64,000 nt of DNA, from NCBI RefSeq assembly GCF_025370935.1, contig NC_133496.1, positions 7,600,683 to 7,664,682 on the forward strand, given 5' to 3'. The notes below the pieces were generated by a model, which worked only from the letters and a program-made list of their open reading frames with translations, searched no databases and had not been told where the DNA came from. A program made the position numbers and the translations under genes. Shown in pieces: positions 23,215 to 33,296 of this stretch. How positions within the stretch are numbered: the stretch's first letter is position 1; the number at the start of each line of letters is the position of its first letter. This stretch comes from Choristoneura fumiferana (Eukaryota > Arthropoda > Insecta > Lepidoptera > Tortricidae).

Positions 23215-26200
23215 TTAATGTAGTTGTTCATCGTCGGCTTGAAGAAGAGGACATATCTTCGAGAATGCGCGTCTCACTGTGCCTGTAGACGTCCTAATGT
23301 CGGCTACTCTTGAGACGCCGTCTTTGCCCGTATAAGTTTTAATTATGCGTCCTAAGCTCCATTTAAGTGGCGGCAAATGGTCTTCTTTGATGATGACAAG
23401 CATATTTTCTTTGAGATCATCTGTCTGGAACCTCCACTTGGATCTTGATTGCAGCTCCGGCACGTACTCCCTCGACCAGCGAGTCCAAAAGTGTTGGCGG
23501 ATCTGTTCTACTCTTTGATAGCGCGTGAGACGGTGTTCAGGAACATGTTGCAGGTCAGCACACACAGGTGAAGTTAATGGACGGCCAACCAAGAAATGCG
23601 CCGGGCTCAATGGTAAAAAATCATTCGGATCCGTTGACATTGCCGTTAACGGCCTGGAGTTCAGAACGGCTTCAATCTGAGTTAAAGCTGTACTGAGCTC
23701 TTCAAAAGTCAAATGTGCGTTGCCTACCACTCGTCGCAAGTGGTGTTTACAGGATTTGATCCCTGACTCATGATATCCCCCGAAATGGCTTGCATAAGGC
23801 GGATTCATTTGAAATTCGATATTTTGAGATATTGCGTAATGTTTAATATCACCTGAAATACTAGAAATAAATTTATCGAAGTCATTTTTTAGCCCAACAA
23901 AGTTTTTTCCGTTGTCGCTGAAAATCTTTGCTGGTTTTCCTCGACGTGAGATAAATCGCTTCAAAGCAAGTAAATAAGCATCAGAAGTGAGGTCACTGAC
24001 CAACTCTAAATGAACCGCGCGTGTTGCAAAACATATAAATAAACAAATATACGACTTAACTGTTTTTGCGCCCTTTCCTTTACGGTTTAATATGAGCACT
24101 GGACCCGCATAATCGACGCCACAAAAAAGAAACGGATAACCTGGCTCCAGGCGTTCCTGGGGCAGGTTGCCCATGATAGGCGTTAGAGTCTCGCTGCGCA
24201 GCCGCTTGCACGTGACGCAGGCGTGCACGACCTGCCGCGCCAGGTCCCTCGCTCCTACGGGCCACCAGGCCTCCCTGATTCGAAATAACAATAGTTGTGG
24301 CGGCGCGTGCAATAATCGCAAATGCTCGTAACGAAATAGTAACAGTGCAAAATGATGCTTAGCGGAAATTAAAAGAGGGTGTTTTTTCTCATAACTAAAA
24401 TGAATACTATTTTCTAAACGCCCTCCCACTCTTATCAGGTTTTTATTATCTAGAAATAAATTTAATTTTGTCAAACTAGCATGTTTACCCTTTACTGATC
24501 GCTTTTTAGATAAACATTCATGTACGTCTTTATATGACTCATACTGCGCCATCTTAGCGAGTAACAACTCGGACTCGTTTAATTCGCCAACGCTCAATGC
24601 ACCGGTGCGCTTGCTTAGTTTGTTACGCGCGTTATAAACAAATCTTAACACAAATGCCGCGGCACGCTTCATGCGATTATACTGCGAAAATCGATCGAAT
24701 GGAAACCAGTTTTCAGATTCTTGATGAGATAGTAAACCGCGCGTAGTACTCGATTTTAATTCAGGTAATTCTACGTCGCTGTTGAATGTTGAGTCGGTAC
24801 CAAAGTCTAAATTACTATCTAATAAGAATTGCGGCCCATTCCACCATAACTTTGAAGCATAAAGGGCGTCAAGATTCTGTCCTCGCGATATAAAATCAGC
24901 CGGGTTACATTCACTCCGCACGTGACGCCATGGATTATTTTTTGTCAACTCGTGAATCTCCGCTGTCCTATTCTGAACAAAAGTTTTAAGCAAATTAGGA
25001 GGCATGCGCAGCCAACCTAAAACTATTGTCGAATCTGTCCAAAATAAGACTTTGGTGAAATTACTGCGCGATGAATTAATAATTTTACTGTATAGTCGAG
25101 CTCCTACTACAGCGCCGCACAATTCCAATCTTGGGATACTGACCGGTTTAATTGGTGCGACTTTTCCCTTGGAACATAACAATCTAACGGTTACGACGTC
25201 ATCATTATCAATAGATCGGATATAAGCGCATGCCCCATATGCAGTCAGAGAGCTATCGGTAAAGATATGTAGTTCCAGGTGCTTAGGGTTGTCACCCACC
25301 ACTAGCCGCGGTACACGAACTACATGAAGGTTGTCCAGACTTTGGACGAAGCGATTCCAAACCTGCGCGATGTTATTTGGTACTGGTTCGTCCCAGTCCA
25401 ACTTCAAAAGCCAAAGTTTTTGCAACAATACTTTTGCAATCATAATAGTCGGGCTTAATAGTCCAAGCGGATCGAAAATTTGGGATGACCCCGATAATAT
25501 GATACGTTTAGTAATCGGCTTCGACTCCATCTTAATTTTAGTACAATAAAATAAGTCATCATCGCGGTTATGCCAGCCAAGCCCTAATGTTTTATTATGA
25601 ATATTATCACCTAATGATAAATCCTTTTTAGCGTCGATGGTCGTTTTAAATTCGCCAAAATCAAAATTAAATATCCATTTACGCAATGGAAAACAGCCTG
25701 CCTGCAATATTTTAGAAATCTTACGGCAAATTTGTTTTAATTCATCTTTACTAGAGTGGCCACAAATTAGGTCATCAACGTAAAAATCCTCCCTAATTAT
25801 GCGAGCTACCTCAAGGTCACTGCATTCCTGCGCTAATTGCTTTAGGCATCGACAACTTAAATAAGGCGCAGAGGCGGTACCATACGTCACGGTATTTAAT
25901 TTATAAACGCGCAACGGATCGGTGATATTGTCACGCCACAAAATTAACTGTAAATCTCGTTGTTGCTCATTTACTAGTACTTGGCGGTACATCTTCTCTA
26001 TATCCGCACAAGCAACGTACCTACTTTCTCGAAAGCGCAACAAGATTGATAACAAATCACCCTGTATTGGCGGCCCTATAAGTTGTAGATCGTTAAGCGA
26101 TTGCCCTGACGAAGATGGCATGCTGGCGTCGAACACAACACGTAAAGGAGTAGTGGCAGAGTGTTCACGAAATACCCCGTGATGCGGTATAAAATAATGA

Positions 26201-28569
26201 GGGGTTCCGTAATTATTATTATCAATGCATACCATATGTCCTAAAGTGCAATATTCTTTTATAAAATCACTATACATTTTTTTATAATGTGGGAGGCGTT
26301 CTAATCGTTTTTCTAAAGCGAAGAAACGCAGTTCGGCTTGTTTACGCGTATCACCTAAGTTGCTAGGCGAGTGTTTAAAAGGAATGTGCACACAGAAACG
26401 ACCATCGTCGAGCCGCTTTGTGGATTGTAGAAACATGCGTTCACAAAGGCGCTCGTCCTCACTGCGCGATAACTCGCTTGGCTGGTGGCTATTTGGCAAG
26501 TCTTCAAGCTCCCAAAATTTACGTAATTGTTCGTCTACAGAAACCTGCTCGTCTATAGTTCGCATAAAATTGCAATGAATATTTTTCCCGGTCTTTTTAT
26601 TATTATGTAAAGGACCAGATATAATCCATCCTAGTTGCGTATTTTGAAGGATCGGGCCGTTACTTAAACGTACTTTTCCATCTAACAGCAAATCCCAAAA
26701 TATATCTGCACCTAACAGTAGGTCTATCGGTTGACTTTCATAGAAATTAGGATCTGCCAAAGAAATTCCGTGCGGTATACGGAATTGCTCGCTTAGCATA
26801 GCAACAGAAGGTAACGCGGAGGTTATATGCGGCAATACGAGACACTTAATGCGCGAATTATAAGTGCCAATTATAGATTTAATTTTAATATCACAAGTTC
26901 GCGTACATTGTGATACAGAACCTCCGACGCCCTTTATTCGCTGGGTGGACTGTAATAAATGCGTATTTAATTTATCGCAAAGCGATTGAGTTATAATGCA
27001 GCGTTCGCTTCCGCTGTCTAGTATAGCGCGGGCTTTATGATAGAATCCAGCACTGTCAGCAATTTCGACTACTGCAGTTGATAACAAAACCGGTTGCATC
27101 GCTGACGACTGCGCGCATTGGACGTCTTTAAATGTAATTACCGGATTCGATTCTATTTGAGCATGAGTTGTTATTGTATAGCCACTAGGGCCGCCAGTAT
27201 GTGCCTGAGATTGATTAAGCGCGGACTTATTGTTAGATAAATCAGAGTCACAACTACGATTATCCTGAATATTCGTATCAGGTTCGTCGCGATGAATAAT
27301 CGAGTTGTGCTTCTTGTCGCATTTCCTACAAGGTCCGTACCTACACATGTTTGCGGTGTGTCCTACTCGTAAACAATTTTCGCACAGTTGTTTATCGGCA
27401 ACAAATTTTATTCTATCGTGCAGGTTCAAGTTTAGGAATAACTGGCATGAATATAACGGATGTTTAGCGGCACACATTGAACACAATTTAAAGTGTCGCT
27501 TAGCGTTTTGCGGTGCTTTAGCGTTTTGTTTTTCGGTTACAAAATTACAGTGAACCTTTGAAAATGACTGCGCGTTATTAGTATTTTTTTTATGTTCGTG
27601 TGTGATCCTACTGTGCGTAACGTTCAAAGTATCTAGTACGTCTGCCCTGTCTCGCAAATAGTTAAATAAATCGTCTAGTTTAAGTTTTGAATCAGCTGAT
27701 TTCGATAACAGTGAACCCTTTTGTTGCTCCCATTCGCGCTCGGTGGCTAAATCAAGCTTAGATACGACCATATAAATAATAAGGGTGTCCCATGAGTCTG
27801 TAGGCTCACCGAGAACTTTAAGTGCGCGTATATTTTTTAAGACCGTATCTATAAGTTTTCTAATCAGTACTGGTGATTCCCTAGGCAGTGATTGTATGGA
27901 AAACAAGGACTTTAAATGATTGTGAACAAGCAACCTGCTGTTGTTATATCTAGTAAGCAACAATTCCCACGCAATGTCATAGTTATCAGTCGAGAACTCA
28001 AGCGAATCAATAACTAATTCTGCACTGCCTTTTAGTGATGATTTGAGGTAGTGAAATTTTTGAATGTTCGTGATTTCTTTGCTGTTGTGTACTAGTGATA
28101 AATAAGTGTCTCGGAACTCTAGCCAGTGCTCATATGCGCCGTCGAAGGTAGGTAGCGATATCGTTGGTAACTTAACGTTTTGCAACACTTGATTAACGGG
28201 TGGATTAGCACTGCTAGTATCACTCATCACCATACACTGCGTTTGAGCCATCATGCTGTAATACTCTGTTTCAATGCCATCTCGAATATCAAGCTGGATG
28301 CTTAATTGTGTTTCTGGAAGAACTTCTTCTATTCTGTTTTGAATTTTATTAAATTCAGCATAAAGGCTCATCACAGCATGCATGCGAAGCTTTATTTCTG
28401 CGCTTTGATTAGCGGACAACGACTGACCTTGAAATGACTCGATATATTTTTTAAATTTAGTTAATCTACCTTTAATAGAACCTCGTTTTTTAATAAGTTC
28501 TCGCAATATCTCGTCTTCATTTTTTAATTCGGAATTAAATAAATGGCCTGGGCTATCACTTTGGGTCAT
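23215..28569 (-). CDS. BEL/Pao Gag-Pol polyprotein, intact
   Basis: A single frame of 1784 codons from the ATG at 28567-28569 (an open extension upstream has no other ATG). In order: DUF1759-like Gag (about 128-278); three Cys-His boxes (about 363-375, 396-409 and 414-426); aspartic protease LDSGSE (Asp518); RT with CADIEKMYRQV (Asp856) and YVDD (930-933, bases 25771-25782); RNase H with acidic residues Asp1105, Glu1149, Asp1179 and Asp1225; integrase zinc domain His1416, His1421, Cys1451, Cys1454; integrase core Asp1486, Asp1552, Glu1601; DUF5641-like C-terminus (about 1693-1783). All catalytic positions I can check are present, with no stop or shift. No envelope frame is seen. It would package, copy and integrate the element. 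Comparison with living families would show whether it is active. Confidence 0.95.
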   Translation of the reverse strand: MTQSDSPGHLFNSELKNEDEILRELIKKRGSIKGRLTKFKKYIESFQGQSLSANQSAEIKLRMHAVMSLYAEFNKIQNRIEEVLPETQLSIQLDIRDGIETEYYSMMAQTQCMVMSDTSSANPPVNQVLQNVKLPTISLPTFDGAYEHWLEFRDTYLSLVHNSKEITNIQKFHYLKSSLKGSAELVIDSLEFSTDNYDIAWELLLTRYNNSRLLVHNHLKSLFSIQSLPRESPVLIRKLIDTVLKNIRALKVLGEPTDSWDTLIIYMVVSKLDLATEREWEQQKGSLLSKSADSKLKLDDLFNYLRDRADVLDTLNVTHSRITHEHKKNTNNAQSFSKVHCNFVTEKQNAKAPQNAKRHFKLCSMCAAKHPLYSCQLFLNLNLHDRIKFVADKQLCENCLRVGHTANMCRYGPCRKCDKKHNSIIHRDEPDTNIQDNRSCDSDLSNNKSALNQSQAHTGGPSGYTITTHAQIESNPVITFKDVQCAQSSAMQPVLLSTAVVEIADSAGFYHKARAILDSGSERCIITQSLCDKLNTHLLQSTQRIKGVGGSVSQCTRTCDIKIKSIIGTYNSRIKCLVLPHITSALPSVAMLSEQFRIPHGISLADPNFYESQPIDLLLGADIFWDLLLDGKVRLSNGPILQNTQLGWIISGPLHNNKKTGKNIHCNFMRTIDEQVSVDEQLRKFWELEDLPNSHQPSELSRSEDERLCERMFLQSTKRLDDGRFCVHIPFKHSPSNLGDTRKQAELRFFALEKRLERLPHYKKMYSDFIKEYCTLGHMVCIDNNNYGTPHYFIPHHGVFREHSATTPLRVVFDASMPSSSGQSLNDLQLIGPPIQGDLLSILLRFRESRYVACADIEKMYRQVLVNEQQRDLQLILWRDNITDPLRVYKLNTVTYGTASAPYLSCRCLKQLAQECSDLEVARIIREDFYVDDLICGHSSKDELKQICRKISKILQAGCFPLRKWIFNFDFGEFKTTIDAKKDLSLGDNIHNKTLGLGWHNRDDDLFYCTKIKMESKPITKRIILSGSSQIFDPLGLLSPTIMIAKVLLQKLWLLKLDWDEPVPNNIAQVWNRFVQSLDNLHVVRVPRLVVGDNPKHLELHIFTDSSLTAYGACAYIRSIDNDDVVTVRLLCSKGKVAPIKPVSIPRLELCGAVVGARLYSKIINSSRSNFTKVLFWTDSTIVLGWLRMPPNLLKTFVQNRTAEIHELTKNNPWRHVRSECNPADFISRGQNLDALYASKLWWNGPQFLLDSNLDFGTDSTFNSDVELPELKSSTTRGLLSHQESENWFPFDRFSQYNRMKRAAAFVLRFVYNARNKLSKRTGALSVGELNESELLLAKMAQYESYKDVHECLSKKRSVKGKHASLTKLNLFLDNKNLIRVGGRLENSIHFSYEKKHPLLISAKHHFALLLFRYEHLRLLHAPPQLLLFRIREAWWPVGARDLARQVVHACVTCKRLRSETLTPIMGNLPQERLEPGYPFLFCGVDYAGPVLILNRKGKGAKTVKSYICLFICFATRAVHLELVSDLTSDAYLLALKRFISRRGKPAKIFSDNGKNFVGLKNDFDKFISSISGDIKHYAISQNIEFQMNPPYASHFGGYHESGIKSCKHHLRRVVGNAHLTFEELSTALTQIEAVLNSRPLTAMSTDPNDFLPLSPAHFLVGRPLTSPVCADLQHVPEHRLTRYQRVEQIRQHFWTRWSREYVPELQSRSKWRFQTDDLKENMLVIIKEDHLPPLKWSLGRIIKTYTGKDGVSRVADIRTSTGTVRRAFSKICPLLQADDEQLH

Positions 28570-28905
28570 TTTAAAGTAGGTAGGAATCAAAGTTACTCAC
28601 AGTAAATATGCTTAAATGGTACCACGGTGCTCGGCTGTACCTGTGGATGACTCGGATACTGGATTGGCAACCAGTCGCGGAAGTCTATGGCAGGCAGACG
28701 CAAAAATGACTAATACACTGAAATGTTTTTTTTTTTTTTTTAAATACGGTTCACAACTAATATTGAACACGGTCGCGGTAACTCGGTTGGTTCGCCTCAC
28801 CAAATCACTGTGCTGCTGTCGGTGGCTCTTGCCGATTGCGTTCCTTTCATCCAAGATCCTCGAATCCTTTTGCTGGGTTGAATCCGGGGTCGAAGGTCCA
28901 GAATA
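28570..28905 (-). promoter_or_regulatory. BEL/Pao 5' leader with candidate primer binding site
   Basis: Between the 5' LTR and the Gag ATG lie 336 bases without long frames. On the minus strand TGGACCTTCGACCCC (28886-28900), five bases inside the LTR, begins with the TGG expected opposite a tRNA CCA end. I cannot name the primer tRNA. A T16-18 run near 28725 may be a polymorphic tract. Confidence 0.55.
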
Positions 28906-29272
28906 TGTTGCGGCGTAGAGCTGGATGAATGGGTTCGGCTTGCAGGCGGGTTAGCAGCAATAAGTGAGCTTGTTTTTTCAGGACAATATAGTTTAATTCT
29001 AACTCGATATAAATTTACAGAGCTTTTAAAAGTAAAAAGAAATGGTATTAAGAAATGCGTGCGCATCGGCGCTGTAAGGTAAAGGCGAATGCCGGGCGGT
29101 GGTGCGCACCCCTCTCGCCGAGAGTCTTGACCAATCAGAGCAGCCAGAAATGACGTGATATTGAAGCTGATTGGTTCCCGATGTCGTGATATGTGTACGG
29201 TAGGCGTCGCTTGTTGCAATATGCATTTTTGCGTATCATTGTGTACAGTCATTCACACAAGTTGCATAGACA
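28906..29272 (-). repeat. 5' LTR of the BEL/Pao element
   Basis: Same 367-bp sequence as at 22803-23169 except one base. It carries the promoter for the minus-strand transcript; TTTATAT on the minus strand near 29010 is a possible TATA element. Position of the start site is not determinable here. Confidence 0.95.
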
Positions 29273-29277
29273 GCAAT

Positions 29278-29365
29278 GATGGTATTTCCGAAAGCGCTGG
29301 TAGTTTATAAAAATGACGTGTAAAAGTGCCCATTGCGGCCTATTTACTGAATAAATGATTTGAAA
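29278..29365 (+). repeat. LINE 3' tail, right part
   Basis: Continues the tail interrupted at 22802 and contains AAAAGTGCCCATTGCGGCC, TATTTACTGAATAAATG and the polyadenylation-like AATAAA. Together with the left part it dates the LINE before the BEL. Confidence 0.65.
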
Positions 29366-29734
29366 TTAAAAATCTGAGACGTTATACTTAACGAAATTAT
29401 AGTGTTCCATGTTATACATAATGTAACTATACATAATGATTTTTTATAATATGAAATTATAACATAATATATATAATATTTTCTGATAATGTAACTACCA
29501 GATTATAATACAATACAAGCATTTTTTATTTCCCAAGGAATCTACCCAATTACTATGTATATACCTGTTTTTTTAAAGCTGGATTGTGGTTTTCAGCAAC
29601 CCTGTTCTATTGAATGCGAATCACGGATCACACGCTTTTGTTTTCAATAAAAATACATTGAAAAGGCGTTTGACAGTCACAACGCCATAAATACCACAAA
29701 AATTTGCACAATAAATCTACGTTCGTAACGATCG
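29366..29734. other. AT-rich, no gene
   Basis: Contains TATA-type words like those left of the BEL element, and ACCCAATTACT near 29545, which inverts TAATTGGGT at about 21985. Confidence 0.35.
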
Positions 29735-30068
29735 TTAAAAAAACCGGCCAAGTGCGAGTCGGACTCGCGCACGAAGGGTTCCGTACCATCTATACAACAT
29801 TCAGTAGACATTAGCAAAAACGACAAAAAAATCTCGTTTGTTGTATGGCAGCCCCAGTCAAATATTAATTTTATTCTGTTTTTAGTATTTGTTGTTATAG
29901 CGGCCACAGTTATACATAATCTGTGAAAATTTAAACTGTCTAGCTGTCTGTGTGATAGTTATCACGGTTCATGAGATACAGCCTGGTGACAGACGGATGG
30001 ACGGACGGACAGCGAACTCTTAGTAATAGGGTTTCCGTTTTTTCCCTATGGGTACAGAACCCTAAAAA
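29735..30068 (+). repeat. Dispersed repeat R1, complete copy
   Basis: Starts AAACCGGCCAAGTGCGAGTC and GGACTCGCGCACGAAGGG, contains TTATCACGGTTCATGAGATA and ends TACAGAACCCTAAAAA. It is close to the copy at 11030 over its whole length. Confidence 0.7.
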
Positions 30069-30589
30069 CTATTTACACCAAAATATACCAAACATTATTT
30101 GTAAATACATTTTCTACGATATCCTACAGTGGGCGCAATTTTAAACAACCTGCGTTCACAGAAAAGGTGCGTACCCCATGTATTTTATATGATCAGATAA
30201 ACGAAACGGACTCTATAAATCTGGGCATCGATTTTGCTGTAGAATTGGCCGCTACAGCTTACAGCCTTAGAGCAGTAGAAGAAATAAAAGTCATGATTTA
30301 AATTTTCGAATTTGGCACAAAACACGTAGGTACAAGTTGCAGGTGCGTTTTACCAGAGGCCGTATTGCCTACGTTTCTGACGATCGCGATCGCAATCAAA
30401 TGACAGTTTTTGTATGCGAAATCTGTATCACATACAATCGGAATCATTTCTAGATAAAATACGGACTCCGGTCAAAGATGAACATCGAACGAAAACATTC
30501 CCTTATTTATATTCCTAAATAGTAACGCAACAAAATAGTTAATTTAATTTTGTATTTATTTTTTGTTGTAGTGGCAATAGAAATACACA

Positions 30590-30728
30590 TTATCTTATAT
30601 ACAAATTTTAGTCTATTATAGATTTTGAGATACAGTCCTGCCACGAATAGACGTATAAACGGACTGGTAGACAGTGTAGCGCCATTAATAGGGTTTCATT
30701 TGTAATCTTTTGGGCGCGGAACCCTATA
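30590..30728 (+). repeat. R1-related repeat, 3' end
   Basis: GATTTTGAGATACAGTCCTG, CGTATAAACGGACTGGTAGA and GGGCGCGGAACCCTATA match the 3' third of R1 with many changes. The head is missing. Confidence 0.5.
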
Positions 30729-30899
30729 TTATTAATGATAATATCCATAACCTTGTTAAATAAACTTAGGTACCTACTTAGATTTTAAGTAAAGAATTTC
30801 AAATCATAACAACCATGAGCAGTTAACATTAGCTTAGGCGTAAATACCACGTTTTACTACGCTGGATCCATGAGGATAAATCAATTTAGTTAATTGCTC

Positions 30900-31170
30900 T
30901 ATAAATAAAATAAATAAATATCACGGGACAATTCACACCAATTGACCTAGTCCCAAAGTAAGCTTAGCAAAGCTTGTGTTATGGGTACTAAGCAACGGAT
31001 AAATATTTATATAGATAGATATATACTTAAATACATATCAAACACCCAAGACACGAGAACAAACATTCGTATTTTTCATACAAATATCTGCCCTGACACG
31101 GGAATCGAACCCGGGACCTCAAGCTTCGTAGTCAGCTTCTCTAACCACTAGGCCATCTGGTCGTCGTCTA
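30900..31170 (-). repeat. SINE-B, tRNA-derived, near full length
   Basis: On the minus strand: GATGGCCTAGTGGTTAGAG (A-box), CCCGGGTTCGATTCCCGTG (B-box), GGCAGATATTTGTATG, TTGGGACTAGGTCAATTGGT, then an ATTTATTTATTT tail. The pol III promoter boxes and the unrelated body show it is a SINE rather than a tRNA gene. Confidence 0.85.
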
Positions 31171-31244
31171 TATTTCATCGAACACTGCAATAATACAAAA
31201 TTATTTGAACTTCATAAATTTATCGGCTAGTTTTATTAAAAAAC

Positions 31245-31430
31245 TAGCTGTTGCCGCGACTTAGTTTGCGAAGAATTCATTTATCGCTATCCCGGAGGAA
31301 CTATGCTACTTCTGGAATAAAACTCTTCTTATTCTAATATGGGAGGAATCTCAAGGATACATCGAACTAACCAGATACAAATTCTATCATGATCGGTTGA
31401 GTTCATTAAACAAATAAATAAACAAGTAAA
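31245..31430 (-). repeat. Dispersed repeat R2
   Basis: AAACTAGCTGTTGCCGCGAC, then TTATCGCTATCCCGGAGGAA and CTATGCTACTTCTGG: the CTAGC-end half of R2 in reverse orientation. A small piece of the same end is at 39590-39640. Confidence 0.55.
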
Positions 31431-31437
31431 TACACAT

Positions 31438-31880
31438 TTGCATACTATGCAGCATTTTCTTCTTATACCCACTTTAGATTATATTGAAGTTTCCTATCTT
31501 GATCTTACTCAAGAACAATTGAATAAGCTGGAGCGTGTCCAAAATGTCTGTATTTATATTGTGGAAATATCACAGCGTCTCCATTTTTATCATCCCTATT
31601 GTAAATATGTGCATCAAGTGACTTCCCGACCGTTTTTGCCGTAACTCTCATATCCTTACTCTGTAATAAAGAAAACTCTTAATCCTGCGAATATCTTCAA
31701 GAATATTTAAATTTTCGGTCTGCTATTCGGTCAATGTCGGTCGTCTTAAAGTTTACTTCTCACTGTTCCTAATTCTTCCTCAAAGTTCCATTATAACTCC
31801 GTCACTAACTCTTTAATTTGTCTGAGGAACTCTCTTCTTTTGGTAGAGAAAAGAAGCAAAATCTCTTCCCGATTTTTAAA
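31438..31880 (+). pseudogene. Jockey-like LINE RT C-terminal remnant
   Basis: The translation has IPTLDYIEVSYLDLTQEQLN, then KLERVQNVCI, which matches the segment after the RT palm in Jockey-type LINEs (usual form DYCDVVYxDLTxEQxxKLERVQNxCIR). After a frame change, RNSHILTL and further similarity follow. It is broken and lacks the catalytic part. Clade assignment is by eye. Confidence 0.6.
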
Positions 31881-32489
31881 AACCTTGCCAAGGCTCTTTA
31901 TTTGTTACTAGGTACTAATTATCTCTGTCATTCGGTCCATTTTTGTTTTGTTTGTTATTTTTCTCACATTCGGCTTTTTGACAAATTTCATTGAAATTAG
32001 ATCTATGTAATATAAGTATTATATAAAATGTTTTTTTTACATATCAAATTTTGGAATATCTAAACCTAAAAATGTGTAGCTCTTAGATGCAATTGGTTTT
32101 AATGCCATATTGAATGTATGATAACCTAATAATCCTAAAGGAAGACCAGTGCCGGCAATAAGTATGTTGATTTTTTTATATTTTGTGACAAGCGTATTTT
32201 TTCCACATTTTCTCCCTTTCTTTCTTTCAAACCAGCAATCCAATTCAAAACCCTTAGACACCTTAAAGCGATAAAACTAATCGCGATCCACCAACTATAA
32301 CTTACGTGTTTCCCTAGCTGCTAGTGCGGGAATCCAACGTGATGTATCGTTATTCCCTCGGACTGGAGCTCAAACGCTTACCTTACTGCGTAAAAATTTA
32401 TGCCCTCCCACAAAACTGGGCACACACATTGGGTCAATACTTAAAGAACAAAGCCACGGAGGCGTCATTTCTACCATCTACATAATTGA
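31881..32489. other. No recognisable gene or element
   Basis: A minus-strand frame of 74 codons at 32037-32261 has no motif that I recognise. Otherwise AT-rich DNA. Confidence 0.4.
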
Positions 32490-32645
32490 TATGTGATTCA
32501 TCATTATCATCATCGTATCAGCCGTAGGACGTTCACTGTTAAACATAGGCCTCCCTCATAGACATCCAGTTGCTTTGGAAGTGCCCTGCATTCACCATGA
32601 ATCCGTGGCCTTAACCAGGTCATTCGTCCATGTCATCATTTATGC
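32490..32645 (-). pseudogene. RTE-type LINE, 3' end
   Basis: On the minus strand GACCTGGTTAAGGCCACGG leads to the tail coding for a form of W-x3-REAYV-Q, then GGCTGATACGATGATGATAA. This is the last part of the LINE family seen at 13025, with its short GATGAT tail. Confidence 0.65.
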
Positions 32646-32992
32646 CAACTAAATTTTGATACGGGATTCTGCTTCGGGAAAAAGCGTATTGATGTATTTT
32701 TATGCGACTCTGTTTTTATGTATGTTTACCTATTTCTGACTCAAGTATTTTTTTAATGAAAATGCTGTCAAACGAGCGAACGACCTGAGCATAAGAGTTG
32801 TTCTGTAGATTTATTATAAATTTTATATTTGAATCTAAGCCAAATTATTGTCATATAAAGATTGACCACAGAACATACACTGTAACAAAAATCCCAACAA
32901 ACTAAGAACGTCCATCTTTCTCTCTAAAAAATAACATTAAATTAATCTGTCACCTTGACGAGGGCCAAGGCGACGCATGCATGCAAAATGTC

Positions 32993-33158
32993 TGTTAAAG
33001 CAATGATTTGTAACCTCTGTAGTAATAGTTTTTAATATCTATGGTTAAAGGAAGAAGACTTGACGCTGTTACATTTGAATTTGTCTCTTGAATGATTTGT
33101 GTTGTGTATGAGAATAATAAATATAAATCCACGGTAATCCATTGCATATTATTTAACA
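32993..33158 (+). repeat. 5' LTR of the copia element
   Basis: Starts TGTTAAAGCAATG and ends ATTATTTAACA. AATAAA at 33116-33121 is the likely polyadenylation signal. Confidence 0.93.
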
Positions 33159-33172
33159 TGGTAGCAGAGCGG
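33159..33172 (+). promoter_or_regulatory. Copia primer binding site for initiator Met tRNA
   Basis: TGGTAGCAGAGCGG directly follows the LTR. TGGTAGCAGAG is complementary to the 3' end of animal initiator methionine tRNA (CTCTGCTACCA), the usual primer for copia-type elements. Confidence 0.85.
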
Positions 33173-33296
33173 TAAATAAAGTAAATAAAATGAATTAAAG
33201 ATTGTAAACGCTGAAATAGTTTGAAGAAATAAGGTGAGATTAGATTGTTTTGAAGAATGGCGAACGTGAGAGAAGATTGTCCTATACAAATTTTCG

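Larger units (their letters stand above)
22803..29272 (-). mobile_element. Full-length BEL/Pao LTR retrotransposon
   Basis: Two 367-bp direct repeats (22803-23169 and 28906-29272) bound a 6470-bp element flanked by the 5-bp duplication GCAAT (22798-22802 and 29273-29277). The repeats differ at one base only (T at 23044, G at 29147). Transcription runs on the minus strand, so the right repeat is the 5' LTR. One uninterrupted Gag-Pol frame with the BEL/Pao domain order fills the interior. The near-identity of the LTRs and the intact frame point to a recent insertion and a possibly mobile copy. Confidence 0.95.

Noticed and set aside
31090..31168. tRNA-like A and B boxes on the minus strand
   Set aside because: Continuous with the SINE-B body and its ATTT tail, so not a tRNA gene.
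32037..32261. 74-codon minus-strand frame
   Set aside because: No recognisable domain, no supporting splice sites or repeats of the frame; likely chance.
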